64,000 nucleotides of DNA, taken from assembly GCF_014647875.1 (NCBI RefSeq), contig NZ_BMQA01000003.1, positions 62,001 through 126,000 on the forward strand, in the 5' to 3' direction. Of the stretch, positions 25,698 through 34,132 are shown piece after piece (the stretch's first letter is position 1; each line of letters starts with the position of its first letter). Under the pieces are notes generated by a model. It ran no database searches. It saw only the letters and a list, made by a program, of their open reading frames with translations, and was not told the origin of the DNA. The position numbers and the translations under genes were made by a program. This DNA comes from Streptomyces brasiliensis (GTDB taxonomy: Bacteria > Actinomycetota > Actinomycetes > Streptomycetales > Streptomycetaceae).

Positions 25698-25842
25698 TAG
25701 GCGGACCGGTGCGCTGTCGGGCACCCCCACCGCCTTGAGCTGCTCGGTGATCTTCGGGTCGCGGGTGATGTCGCCGCGGGCGGAGGCGAGCATCATCAGG
25801 GACAGCAGAATCGCGAGGATGACGTAGGCGATGAACACCGGG
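25698..25842 (-). pseudogene. DoxX-family membrane protein, N-terminal fragment
   Basis: From a GTG near 25840 the minus strand gives VFIAYVILAILLSLMMLASA, RGDITRDPKITEQLKAVGVP, the first membrane helix and loop of a DoxX-like protein. The remaining helices are replaced by transposase sequence at about 25697. Confidence 0.6.
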
Positions 25843-25951
25843 CAACTCCAGGGCGGGAAAGGGAGGGGCCGCCGATCGGCCCAGGGATACGTTGCGACAA
25901 GCGATGGAGCCGCTGTGATGCGGGTCGTGGCGGCACCGCGCGCGCGGAGTG

Positions 25952-25991
25952 ACGAAGGGGCGGGTGGCGGCACGGCCACCCGCCCCTTCGT
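25952..25991. terminator. Perfect 17-bp hairpin, terminator of the NmrA-like gene
   Basis: ACGAAGGGGCGGGTGGC at 25952-25968, six-base loop, exact complement at 25975-25991. It starts 8 nt beyond the stop of the minus-strand gene at 25999. Confidence 0.8.
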
Positions 25992-25998
25992 CTGAAGA

Positions 25999-26853
25999 TC
26001 AGGCCCAGGTGCGCAGGGTGTCGGCCAGCGGCTCGGTCGGGTGACCGATGAGGCGGGCCAGGTCGCCCGGGGTGGGGGCCATGGCGCCGTCGCGGAGGTT
26101 GGCGTTGAGGGTGACCATGAAGCCGGCGGTGCCTTCGTCGAGGCCGAAGGACAGGAGCCGCTCGCGCTCCTGGTCGGAGGTGAGCGGCTGGTAGCTGACC
26201 GGCTTGCCGAGGATCTCGGCGGCGGTGGCGGCGAACTCCTCGAAGTTCCAGGCGGTGTCGCCGGACAGCTCGTACGCCTTGCCCTCGTGGCCGGGGGTGG
26301 AGAGCACGACGGCGGCGGCCTCGGCGAAGTCCTTGCGCGGGGCGGTCGCGAGGCGTCCGTCACCGAGGCTGTTGGTGATGACACGGTGCTCGCGGGCGGA
26401 CTTGAAGTCCTGCAGGTGGTTCTCGGTGTACCAGCCGTTGCGCAGGAACGTCGCCGGGATGCCGGAGGCGGTCACCAGTTCCTCGGTCGCCTTGTGGTCG
26501 GCGGCCAACCGCAGGATCGTGTCGGGCGCGTTGAGGCCCGAGGTGTAGATGAGGTGGCCGACGCCGGCCTTGCGGGCGGCCTCGATGGCGTTGCCGTGCT
26601 GCGCGACCCGCTTGCCGAGATCGCCGAAGGACACCAGCAGCAGCTTCTCGACGCCGTCGAGGGTCTTGGCGGTGCCGTCGACGTCGTCCAGGTCGATGAC
26701 GGCGGTGCGCAAACCGCGCTCGCCGAAGGCTGCCAGGCGTTCGGCGTCGCGGCCGAGGGCGAGGATGTCGCCTGCCGGGAAACCACGCTCGAGGAGAGCG
26801 TCGACGGTGAGGGTGCCGAGCTTGCCGGTGGCGCCGATGATCGCGATGGTCAT
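25999..26853 (-). CDS. NmrA-like NAD(P)H-binding reductase (quinone oxidoreductase 2-like)
   Basis: A 284-residue atypical SDR: N-terminal IAIIGATGKLGTLTVDALLE, LGRDAERLAAF, YTSGLNAPDTILRLAADHKA, RNGWYTENH, and an extended C-terminal substrate domain. This matches the QOR2/NmrA group, which binds NADPH and reduces quinones or senses redox state. Starts at ATG 26853 and ends before a strong hairpin. A truncated relative and a TetR gene lie directly upstream; TetR may control it. Confidence 0.86.
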   Translation of the reverse strand: MTIAIIGATGKLGTLTVDALLERGFPAGDILALGRDAERLAAFGERGLRTAVIDLDDVDGTAKTLDGVEKLLLVSFGDLGKRVAQHGNAIEAARKAGVGHLIYTSGLNAPDTILRLAADHKATEELVTASGIPATFLRNGWYTENHLQDFKSAREHRVITNSLGDGRLATAPRKDFAEAAAVVLSTPGHEGKAYELSGDTAWNFEEFAATAAEILGKPVSYQPLTSDQERERLLSFGLDEGTAGFMVTLNANLRDGAMAPTPGDLARLIGHPTEPLADTLRTWA

Positions 26854-26884
26854 GAGGACTTCTCTTCTTTCCTGTGAAACGGCT

Positions 26885-27088
26885 TCAGTTGCTGATGGCG
26901 GGCGCGCGGCCGGTGTACGTCGTGTCCTCGACCTGCTGGGCGGTGAACGCGGCGATGTCGGCGCGGCTGACGGGGAAGCCGAGCTTGTCCGTGCCGAAGA
27001 AGCCGACTCGCGCGCGGGGCTGCTTCGGCTTGTTGTTCGGGGCGATGAAGCGGACGATCGTCCAGTCCAGGCCCGAGTTCATGATCAT
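26885..27088 (-). pseudogene. NAD(P)-binding (NAD_binding_10-like) protein, C-terminal fragment
   Basis: Minus strand gives MNSGLDWTIVRFIAPNNKPK, RVGFFGTDKLGFPVSRADIA and FTAQQVEDTTYTGRAPAISN to a stop at 26885. GLDWTIVR...P and SRADIAAF are typical of the C-terminal half of NAD_binding_10 proteins. The N-terminal Rossmann part is missing, and the fragment's 5' end overlaps the divergent TetR start at a TCATGATCATGA palindrome (27079-27090). Confidence 0.65.
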
Positions 27089-27776
27089 GACAGCCTCAGC
27101 AGCAGTCCCCGGCGACGACTCGAACCAGCAGCCCGGAGCAGGGCTGCGCGCGGACGCCGAACGCAACCGCTGCCGCATCCTGGCCGCCGCCCGCCACCTG
27201 TTCGCCGAGGAAGGGCTCGGCGTCTCCATGGCCTCCGTCGCCCGGGAGGCCGGCGTCGGCAAGGCGACGCTCTCGCGCCGCTTCGCCACCCGCGACGAGC
27301 TGATCAGCGCCGTCTTCGCCGACCGCATGGACGCCTACGCCGCCGCCACCCGTGAGGCCCTCGCCGACCCCGACCCGTGGCACGGTTTCATCGGCTGCAT
27401 CCACGCCGTCTGCGCCATGCAGGCCGCCGACCGCGGCTTCGCCGACGTCCTCACCCTGACCTTCCCCGCCGCCAAGGCCCTGGAGGCCCGCCGCGCCGAG
27501 GCGTACAACGGCCTCCTCGAACTCATCGACCGCGCCAAGGCCACCGGCCACCTGCGCGAGGACTTCACCGACCGGGACATGCCGATCCTGCTGATGGCCA
27601 ACGCCGGCGTCCTCAACGCCGCCGGCGACGCGGCCCCCGACGCCTGGCGCCGCCTGGTCGCCCACATGATCCGCTCGTACGCCACCCCGGACGCCCCGGT
27701 CCCACCGATCCCCGACGCCCCCACACCCAGCGCCCTGTACCGGGCGATGGTCCGCCTGGCCCGCCACGCGGACTGA
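27081..27776 (+). CDS. TetR-family transcriptional regulator
   Basis: A 231-residue TetR protein: RNRCRILAAARHLFAEEGLG, VSMASVAREAGVGKATLSRR, FATRDELISAVFADRM, and a C-terminal domain of the type seen in oxidoreductase-linked TetR regulators (RRLVAHMIRSYATP). ATG at 27081 or 27087; the ribosome-binding site is weak. It is head-to-head with, and overlaps, a truncated reductase, so recombination may have removed its original upstream region. It is divergent from the NmrA-like gene and is a candidate repressor of it. Confidence 0.87.
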   Translation: MIMTASAAVPGDDSNQQPGAGLRADAERNRCRILAAARHLFAEEGLGVSMASVAREAGVGKATLSRRFATRDELISAVFADRMDAYAAATREALADPDPWHGFIGCIHAVCAMQAADRGFADVLTLTFPAAKALEARRAEAYNGLLELIDRAKATGHLREDFTDRDMPILLMANAGVLNAAGDAAPDAWRRLVAHMIRSYATPDAPVPPIPDAPTPSALYRAMVRLARHAD

Positions 27777-28042
27777 ACCCGGCACAATGCCACGCGGTCG
27801 CCGCGCAACCTGGGCAGGCGCTCAGCACGAGCGGGACGCGGCGGTGCATGGTCGGATCGGTCCCCTCGGCGCCGTTCGTGCCGGAACGGTTCCCCGGAGT
27901 GGTGTAACCAGTGACTGGACGCGGCGCCCGCTCTTCAATGCTGGAGGAGAGATGGGACGAGCCCGCATACGTACGCGTCGGCGGACCGAGAACACCGCCC
28001 TGGCTGTGACGCTGTTGGTGGGCACCGCGCCTGCCGCGGGGT

Positions 28043-28895
28043 CTACCCGATCCCGTACAGCCCCGGCAGGTCGACCAGGAGGAGGCCATCACGGTCGGCC
28101 GCAGACTCGGTCACGTCCGGGTAGAAGCCGTGCAGGGAGAACAACGCCAGCGTCGTGCCCGTGGTGTCATAGCCCTGGTCGGTGAGCAGACCGCGGATGT
28201 GTTCGAGACGCTTCAGATCGCCAGTGCCGCGCCGGGCGGCAGTTGCCTTGGCCTCCCCGATGAGGGCGGTCCTGGCCCGGGGAGCCTGCGGGCGCTCGCC
28301 CAAGGCCAGGGCGATGACGTCGACCTCGTGCTTGGTGCGGGCAGCCGGGTCGGCGACCTCGGTGGTGCCGACCGGGCCGGGCAGGCCGCCGGGAAGGAGG
28401 GTGTGGGCGTAGCGGCGGGTGAAGGTGCGGGCGAGGTCCTCGAAGTGGGGGCCGAGGATCTTGGAGTTGAAGGTCGGCGCGGCCGCATGCCATGCCTGTT
28501 CCGCGAAGCCCTGCTCCACGATGGCGGCCTGCGGCAGGGTGATGAGCTGGTTGAAGCGAATGACCGGGTCGGCAAGCGTGGTGACCGGGTGGCGGGGGCG
28601 CAGGATGTCCTGCTCGCGCTGGATGTAGCCGGTGGACTCCAGGACGTCCAACGGGTGTGTGACGGCGTTGCGTTGACGTTCCAGGGCTGCACCGATCTTC
28701 GTGGGGGTGGAGGCGCCCTGGGCAATCGCGGTGAGGATGTCGTAGTAGAGGGTGTGCTGGGTGATGCGCGGGTCCTCACGCAGCAGGTACTCCGTCTCCG
28801 TGCGCGAGTGGACCGCCCTGCCCGGGTCCAGGAGAGTACGTACGGCCGCGTCGGCCGCACGCTCCTACGCCAGCTCATCCTGCTCGACTGACCGC
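28043..28895 (-). pseudogene. AAA ATPase (DUF234/archaeal-type), N-terminally truncated with a nonsense codon
   Basis: The minus strand encodes the C-terminal two thirds of an ATPase of the archaeal-ATPase/DUF234 type: YLLREDPRITQHTLYYDILT, AIAQGASTPTKIGAALERQR, DVLESTGYIQREQDILRPRH, DPVIRFNQLITLPQAAIVEQ, then a nuclease-like DUF234 part with HEVDVIALA and ALIGEAKAT (E-x-K). The frame is interrupted by TAG at 28867-28865, and the P-loop half is absent. The DUF234 end is a PD-(D/E)xK-like fold in known members. Confidence 0.7.
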
Positions 28896-29098
28896 CACCG
28901 GCACCGACTACGAAAACCTTGGAGGACCCCGGTCTTCGGTGTAACTCCCGATCATGGTGCCGACGAGCAATTCAGGCAGTTGGTCGACCGGGCCCGTGCG
29001 AGTAGGTGTGTACTGCTTCGTTAGGAAACTGCTCCCCGGACGTTGGTTGCAGCAGGCCGTCACAGCTTCCTGTCGGGCGCTGGTGCCGCTTCGCAGTG

Positions 29099-29380
29099 TC
29101 AAAGAAGGTGAAACGGCGGAACCACTTCGACCACGGCAAGAAGGGGCGGTCGGCTGTACGGCAGAGACTGGGTCGTGAACCAGCCTCCGCACGGCAGGTC
29201 ATGCCGACGGGCCGTCCCCGAGGTGGGCTCGCCGAGCTCGGCGGGATCAATACCGAGGTTCGCCATCTCGACGAGCTGATCGGCGATGATTTTCACTTCG
29301 CCCCGGACAATCTGCGGATAGCTGATCTCGTCCTCGGCATGGAAGGCGTACTCCCATACCCAGAGGTGGTCGAAGCTCAC
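29099..29380 (-). CDS. Small protein paired with DUF6247, candidate toxin
   Basis: A 93-residue protein starting at GTG 29380, which overlaps the DUF6247 stop (GTGA). Sequence: SFDHLWVWEYAFHAEDEISY, PQIVRGEVKIIADQLVEMAN, LPCGGWFTTQSL and LAVVEVVPPFHLL. The acidic helix followed by a beta-rich end (GGWF, VV.V.PPFH) is plausible for a small RelE-like or binding partner, but I do not recognise a named toxin family. Tight coupling to DUF6247 and location among mobile debris suggest a toxin-antitoxin-like pair. Confidence 0.6.
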   Translation of the reverse strand: MSFDHLWVWEYAFHAEDEISYPQIVRGEVKIIADQLVEMANLGIDPAELGEPTSGTARRHDLPCGGWFTTQSLPYSRPPLLAVVEVVPPFHLL

Positions 29381-29742
29381 CGAGCGCCCGCCTCGTGAAG
29401 GCCCACCTCGACTGCGGCACTACGGCGGATGCTGCTGATCTCCGCGGCAATGGCGCGTGCCTCGTCCAAGCTGGCGGCCCTCGCCGCGCGCGCCTCCAAG
29501 TCACGGAGGCGGGCAGATGTCTCCGGCCTACGGGCTATGGCCACTTCCACGGCCCAGCCCTGCACGAAGTTCCGCAGCGGTGTCGCGGAGACACTCAGCC
29601 GGGCCTTGGCCGTGGCCGCCACCCGCGCCTCGTCGAACCGGGGAAGCAACTCTGGTGCGACCTGCGCGAGGGCCGAGCGGATCGCCTCCACCTGCATGGG
29701 CGGCTGCGGAACATCGGCCGCCTCGTGCGCAGGCTCACTCAT
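29377..29742 (-). CDS. DUF6247 family protein, candidate antitoxin
   Basis: A 121-residue helical protein with the DUF6247 pattern: AIRSALAQVAPELLPRFDEA, ATPLRNFVQGWAVEVAIARR and AAEISSIRRSAAVEVG. AAGGAGAGG precedes ATG 29742. DUF6247 proteins in Streptomyces are commonly followed, with overlap, by a roughly 90-residue partner, as here. The biochemical role is unknown; the toxin-antitoxin reading is inference from architecture. Confidence 0.7.
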   Translation of the reverse strand: MSEPAHEAADVPQPPMQVEAIRSALAQVAPELLPRFDEARVAATAKARLSVSATPLRNFVQGWAVEVAIARRPETSARLRDLEARAARAASLDEARAIAAEISSIRRSAAVEVGLHEAGAR

Positions 29743-30010
29743 CGTCGCGCTCCTCTCCTTGGCTTGTCCCGACGAGCGTGCACCTGGATCTCTGCAGATA
29801 TCAAGCGCACCCGTGGAACAACACCCGATCGAAAGCCCCCGCACTACCGAAAGCCGCCGTCGCCGCTCGATGCGGCCGCTTGAACATCACTCTGTGCAAC
29901 CAGATGCGGTCATCCGCAGCAGGGCCTCGCAGCCCTTCGCACAGAGCACCGTTCTTGGCGAGCCACCATGTCGTGCGGGGTCTCCGGCCTCTTGTGTGCC
30001 GCCGAGCTCC

Positions 30011-30322
30011 AGCGTCAAACGAGCGTCAAGAGTCCCGAAAACCACCCGTCCCACCCGCCACCCCAGCACAAAACCCCAGGTCAGACGGATGCCCGAGCCT
30101 CGACCTGTTTCATCCCCCGAAACAGGTCAAGATCTCCGACTCGCTCGCAAAACCGCAGGTCAGCGACCCTTCCCCACCGGCTCAAGGATCGCCACGCACT
30201 CCACGTGATGCGTCATCGGAAAGATGTCGACCTGGACGGGTCACGAAAAAGCCCAGGTCAGAGGCAGTCTGTCCGCCCGTTGTCCCGCGTACGGGAACTC
30301 GGAGCGTCAAACGAGCGTCACG
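30011..30322. repeat. att-like short repeats, right cluster
   Basis: AGCGTCAAACGAGCGTCA-type motifs at 30011-30030 and 30303-30322. CAAAACC(C/G)CAGGTCAG-type motifs at 30069-30088, 30148-30165 and, diverged, 30246-30263. The order (arm motif, about 55 bp, core-like motif, methyltransferase tail, core-like motif) matches the left cluster at 575-744. Three core-like copies within 200 bp suggest successive integrations at one site. Confidence 0.6.
30160..30231 (-). pseudogene. 3'-terminal fragment of a TrmA/RumA-type RNA methyltransferase gene, second copy
   Basis: Minus strand: VDIFPMTHHVECVAILEPV, four more residues, stop TGA at 30162-30160 lying inside a core-like repeat (CGCTGACCTGCGG). Same orientation and near-identical peptide as the copy at 582-660, about 29.6 kb away. 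No body of the gene is attached on the upstream side. Confidence 0.72.
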
Positions 30323-30699
30323 CCACACAATCCATCCTCGCGCTTCGCGACAGGCCGCCCGCGCCCGAACCGACGACGCGCCAGCTGCGACGGACTAGAG
30401 GGATTGGCTGGAGTGAACCGAGCAGTGCTTCGTCAGGTCTGGCGTTCACGTCTGGTGCGGAGCACATTGCTGATATGAAGTCTGGGCAGGTGTAGCGGCT
30501 TCGCTGAAAGAGCACGACGGCTGACGTCCGGTCGGCTGATCGACGCTTGATGAGGGACGACCGACGACGGTGGCGACGCCCAGGTCCCCCAGGTACCGCC
30601 ACCGGCATGTCGGAGTCCCGTACTCCTCGTGGGGGCCCGGCCGGCCGCCCGCCATGGGATGATCAGTCCCGTGGAAGGCGCCGGTCTGCGGAGGACAGC

Positions 30700-33600
30700 A
30701 TGAGTGACGGCACCGGGCATCTGTCCAAGCTCGTCTGGTCGGTGGCCGACCTGCTGCGCGGCGACTTCAAGTCTTCCGAGTACGGGCGGGTGATCCTGCC
30801 GTTCACGGTGCTGCGCCGGCTGGACTGCCTGCTAGCCCCGAGCCGGCAGGCGGTGCTCGACGAGGCCGAGCGCACCGACGGTGAGCAGGAGCGTGAGCAG
30901 CGCCTGACGGCCGCCTCGGGGTGGCCCTTCTACAACTCCAGCCGATTCTCCATGGAGAGCGTGCTCAGCGAGCCGGATCACGCCGACCGGTTACTCCTGG
31001 CCCATGTCAACGGGTACTCCCGGAACGTCAGGGAACTGCTGGACGGCTTCGAGTTCGAGCGGACCGTCAACCGCCTGCACCAGGCCCGACTCCTCTACCG
31101 CGTCGTCGCGCAGTTCGTCTCGATCGACCTGGGGCAGATGATCACCGACGACCACATGGAGAGCCTCTTCGAGGAGCTCGTCAGGCGGTTCGCGGAGAGC
31201 GGCAACGAGGCGAGCGGGGAGCACTACACCCCCCGAGACGTCGCCCACCTGATGGCCGGCTTCCTCGTCTCCGCCGACTCGGACCTCCTGACATCGCCGC
31301 ATGCCGTCCGCACCATCCTGGATCCGGCCTGCGGGACGGCCGGTCTGCTGACCGAGGCTGCCTCGTACATCGCGTTGATGAACCCCCAGGCGGACGTCAC
31401 GCTGTACGGCCAGGAGATCAACCGGGAGTCATGGGCGATCTCCCGTGCCACCATGATGACCAGTGGTCGCCGGGCCTCGACGATCGCCTTCGGGAACGTC
31501 TTCGCCGAGGACGGGCACCAGGGAACCGCCTTCGACTACCTCGTCGCCAATCCGCCGTTCGGCGTCGACTGGAAGAAGAGCGAGTACGCGGTCCGGTCGG
31601 AGCACGAGCAGCTCGGTTTCGCGGGCCGCTTCGGAGCCGGTCTTCCCCGGATCAACGACGGCTCACTGCTCTTCCTCCAGCACATGCTGGCGAAGATGAA
31701 GCCGGTGAGCGCCTCGGGCGAGGGCGGCAGCCGAATCGCGGTCATCTTCAACGGCTCCCCGATGTACGTCGGAGGTGCGGGGTCCGGCGAATCGGACATC
31801 CGGCGGTGGATCGTGGAGAACGACTGGCTCGAGGCCGTGGTCGCGCTGCCCGACCACCTCTTCTACAACACCGGCATCAGCACCTACCTGTGGGTCCTCA
31901 GCAACCGCAAGCCGGCACAGCGCAGGGGCCAGGTGCTGCTGCTGAACGCTCAGGACCAGTGGCAGCGGATGCGCCGCTCCATCGGCTCTAAGCGCAAATA
32001 CATCACGTCGGATCAGATCGCCGAGATCACCGGGCTCTACCTGGAAACCATATCCGCCGACCCCGCCCAGCAGCCGGACGACCGGGTCCGCGTCGTCTCC
32101 ACCCACGAACTGATGTACCAGCGCGTCACGATCGATCAACCGCTGCGGCTCAAGTACGAGCTGTCCGAGGAGGTCCTGACTCGGCTCGCCGAATCGCGCG
32201 TGATCCAGAAGACCCATGATCCCGCTGCCCTGGTGGCCGCCCTGCGTCCGCTGGTCGGCTCGACGTGGACGAGGGGCCAGGAGGCCGTCACAGCGCTACG
32301 CCGGGCGGTCGCCTCGGCCGGCGTGAGCTGGCCGCGCGGGAAGGTCTTCGAGGCGGCGGTCCGCAAGGCCGTCGGCGTACGCGATGGCGACGGAGAGCCG
32401 CAGCGGATCGGCGAGGCGTACGAGCCGGATCCCGAGCTGCGCGAGTTCGTCCACCTGCCGCTGCAGGTGGATCCGATGGACCACCTCCGACGCGAAGTGC
32501 ACCCGACCGCTCCGGATGCCTGGATCGACGACAGCAGGACGCGGGTGGGTTGCGAGATCCCATCCGCGCTCTTCTACCGGCCGGAACTGGACGGCGAGTT
32601 CGAACTGCTGCGTAACCTGGCCAGGTTGGAGACCACGCGGGTCCACCCGCCGCAGCGCGGCGAGGAGCAGGAGGACGGCGCCGACCGGCCCAAGCACCTG
32701 CGCGCCCAGGACCTCCACGAGGCGGACTCGGCCGTTGAGCTCCCGGACGCGCCGGAGGATGGGGTGGCGCTGACCCTGTGCTCGGGCGGCATGCTCGTCG
32801 GACGGCCGGGGAACTGGCGCCTGCTGCCGCAGGGCTTCGGCGAGGCGGCGACCTCGCTCTTCGTGCTGCAGCCGCTCCGAGGCAGCGGGCAGGCGCTCTG
32901 CGAGTGGTTGAACTCCCGCAAGGACAACGGTCAGTACCCCAGCGCTCGCGATCTGCTGGACACGCACGTCCCCGTCGACCTGGTGACCGACAGCGAGGTG
33001 GAGAGCCTCCTGGAGACCGTGCAGGAGGGGCGGCGCGCACTGCGGACCACGATGTCGGGAATCTTGCCCAACGTCTTCGGCAGCGGCGAACGGGACGTCC
33101 AGGGGGTTCGGAACGAGATCAGGGCCGCCGCCCACGAGGCCGGCCTGATCGGCGAACTCGTGCGCCCGCTGGACGACCCAATCTCGCGCGCCGAGTGGAG
33201 CTTTCCGTACCACGCCGCCGCGCTGTCCCGTCGGTACCGGGTCAGCACGCACCCGGCGGAGCGGAAGGACGGACTGCTCAAGCTGGGCGAGGGCCTGGCC
33301 CGGGTGCTAGGTGTGCTGGCGCTCACCGAGCTCGCCGCATCGAACGGCTTCTCCCGGAACCTGCGCAAGCAGTTCCGGACCGGCGCCACCTTCGGCACCT
33401 GGCTCTGGATCCTCGATCGGCTGGAGGCCGAGGGAATCGAGCCCCGCATCCAACAGCTCGCCACCGTGCGCGACCGGGGAAACGCACGCGCGCTACTGGG
33501 CCACATCAAGGATTTCAGGAACACCTCGCACCACGCGCACGGCGTCCGCGCCAGCCATCAGCTGGCGGAGGACGTCGAGCGGCTGGAACCGCACATCGTG

Positions 33601-33954
33601 CGGGCGATCAGCGCGGTCAGCTGGCTCTCTGGGACGCACTGGGACTGGGTGGAGCGGTGCGAGTACCTCGACGAGGGCTCGTACCGGATAGTCGGGCTCC
33701 GGCTGAGGGGCAGCCATCCGAGCTGGGAGCCGTTCGAGCGGCCGAGCACCCAGCCGCTTCGGCCCGACCGCATCTACGTGGACAGTGCCCCGTACGGGGC
33801 TCCGGTCGATCTCTGGCCGTTCGCTGTCGTCAGCCTGTGCGAGGAGTGTCGGACCCGGGAGCTCTTCCTGCTCAATGAGGTCCGGGACGACCAGCTGACG
33901 CTCCGCAGCCTGGAGGAGCATTCGCTGGAGATGACGTACGGCCCGCCCGAGTAA
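30700..33954 (+). CDS. N6-adenine DNA methyltransferase fused to specificity-like and HEPN-like C-terminal domains
   Basis: A 1084-residue protein; start ATG 30700 preceded by GGAGG. Residues about 5-150 resemble the HsdM N-terminal helical domain; then the catalytic domain with motif I DPACGTAGLL (from residue 208) and motif IV NPPF (284-287), the gamma-type N6-adenine signature. Residues about 640-790 (LTLCSGGMLVGRPGNWRLLP; ARDLLDTHVPVDLVTD) look like a target-recognition half-domain. The final about 250 residues form a separate helical domain with RNTSHH (R940-x4-H945), a HEPN-type RX4H motif, and a terminal CxxC (C1047/C1050). Length is about twice a normal HsdM. Next gene, after 409 bp, is a GHKL-ATPase/nuclease. 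I infer a self-marking component of a restriction-like system; the HEPN call is tentative. Confidence 0.8.
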   Translation: MSDGTGHLSKLVWSVADLLRGDFKSSEYGRVILPFTVLRRLDCLLAPSRQAVLDEAERTDGEQEREQRLTAASGWPFYNSSRFSMESVLSEPDHADRLLLAHVNGYSRNVRELLDGFEFERTVNRLHQARLLYRVVAQFVSIDLGQMITDDHMESLFEELVRRFAESGNEASGEHYTPRDVAHLMAGFLVSADSDLLTSPHAVRTILDPACGTAGLLTEAASYIALMNPQADVTLYGQEINRESWAISRATMMTSGRRASTIAFGNVFAEDGHQGTAFDYLVANPPFGVDWKKSEYAVRSEHEQLGFAGRFGAGLPRINDGSLLFLQHMLAKMKPVSASGEGGSRIAVIFNGSPMYVGGAGSGESDIRRWIVENDWLEAVVALPDHLFYNTGISTYLWVLSNRKPAQRRGQVLLLNAQDQWQRMRRSIGSKRKYITSDQIAEITGLYLETISADPAQQPDDRVRVVSTHELMYQRVTIDQPLRLKYELSEEVLTRLAESRVIQKTHDPAALVAALRPLVGSTWTRGQEAVTALRRAVASAGVSWPRGKVFEAAVRKAVGVRDGDGEPQRIGEAYEPDPELREFVHLPLQVDPMDHLRREVHPTAPDAWIDDSRTRVGCEIPSALFYRPELDGEFELLRNLARLETTRVHPPQRGEEQEDGADRPKHLRAQDLHEADSAVELPDAPEDGVALTLCSGGMLVGRPGNWRLLPQGFGEAATSLFVLQPLRGSGQALCEWLNSRKDNGQYPSARDLLDTHVPVDLVTDSEVESLLETVQEGRRALRTTMSGILPNVFGSGERDVQGVRNEIRAAAHEAGLIGELVRPLDDPISRAEWSFPYHAAALSRRYRVSTHPAERKDGLLKLGEGLARVLGVLALTELAASNGFSRNLRKQFRTGATFGTWLWILDRLEAEGIEPRIQQLATVRDRGNARALLGHIKDFRNTSHHAHGVRASHQLAEDVERLEPHIVRAISAVSWLSGTHWDWVERCEYLDEGSYRIVGLRLRGSHPSWEPFERPSTQPLRPDRIYVDSAPYGAPVDLWPFAVVSLCEECRTRELFLLNEVRDDQLTLRSLEEHSLEMTYGPPE

Positions 33955-34018
33955 CGGCGGGGGCGAGGCTCAGCGACCTGGCGCGACTGCGCCGGGATCG
34001 GGACCGGGATTCGGCGAC

Positions 34019-34132
34019 GCCCACCTCCGGCCGATCCGGTTTCACGATCTCCGTCGTTCCACGGCGACGCTACTCCAGGAACAGGGCGTCGAAGTTGTCG
34101 TCATCAAGGAACTCCGATGTTCCAGACCATGA
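34019..34132 (+). pseudogene. Tyrosine recombinase (integrase) C-terminal remnant
   Basis: AHLRPIRFHDLRRSTATLLQ, EQGVEVVVIKEL then a frame break and stop at 34132. HDLRxSTATLLxEQGVxxxVIxxLLGH is the box II region of phage integrases, here retaining the HxxR pair. About 35 codons remain, between the methyltransferase and the ATPase gene. The rest of 33955-34363 has no other gene; GGGGAG directly precedes the next start. Confidence 0.7.

Larger units (their letters stand above)
29743..30699. other. Gene-poor junction containing att-like repeats
   Basis: About 950 bp between the DUF6247 pair and the methyltransferase gene. Apart from the repeat block (30011-30322) and the TrmA-tail fragment (30160-30231), no gene is recognised. 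The region marks the boundary between the metabolic debris island on the left and the defence island on the right. Confidence 0.5.

Noticed and set aside
22238..25842. Intact conjugative element (AICE) or complete Tn3 transposon
   Set aside because: No FtsK-like transfer gene, replication initiator or full-length transposase; only ends of genes remain.
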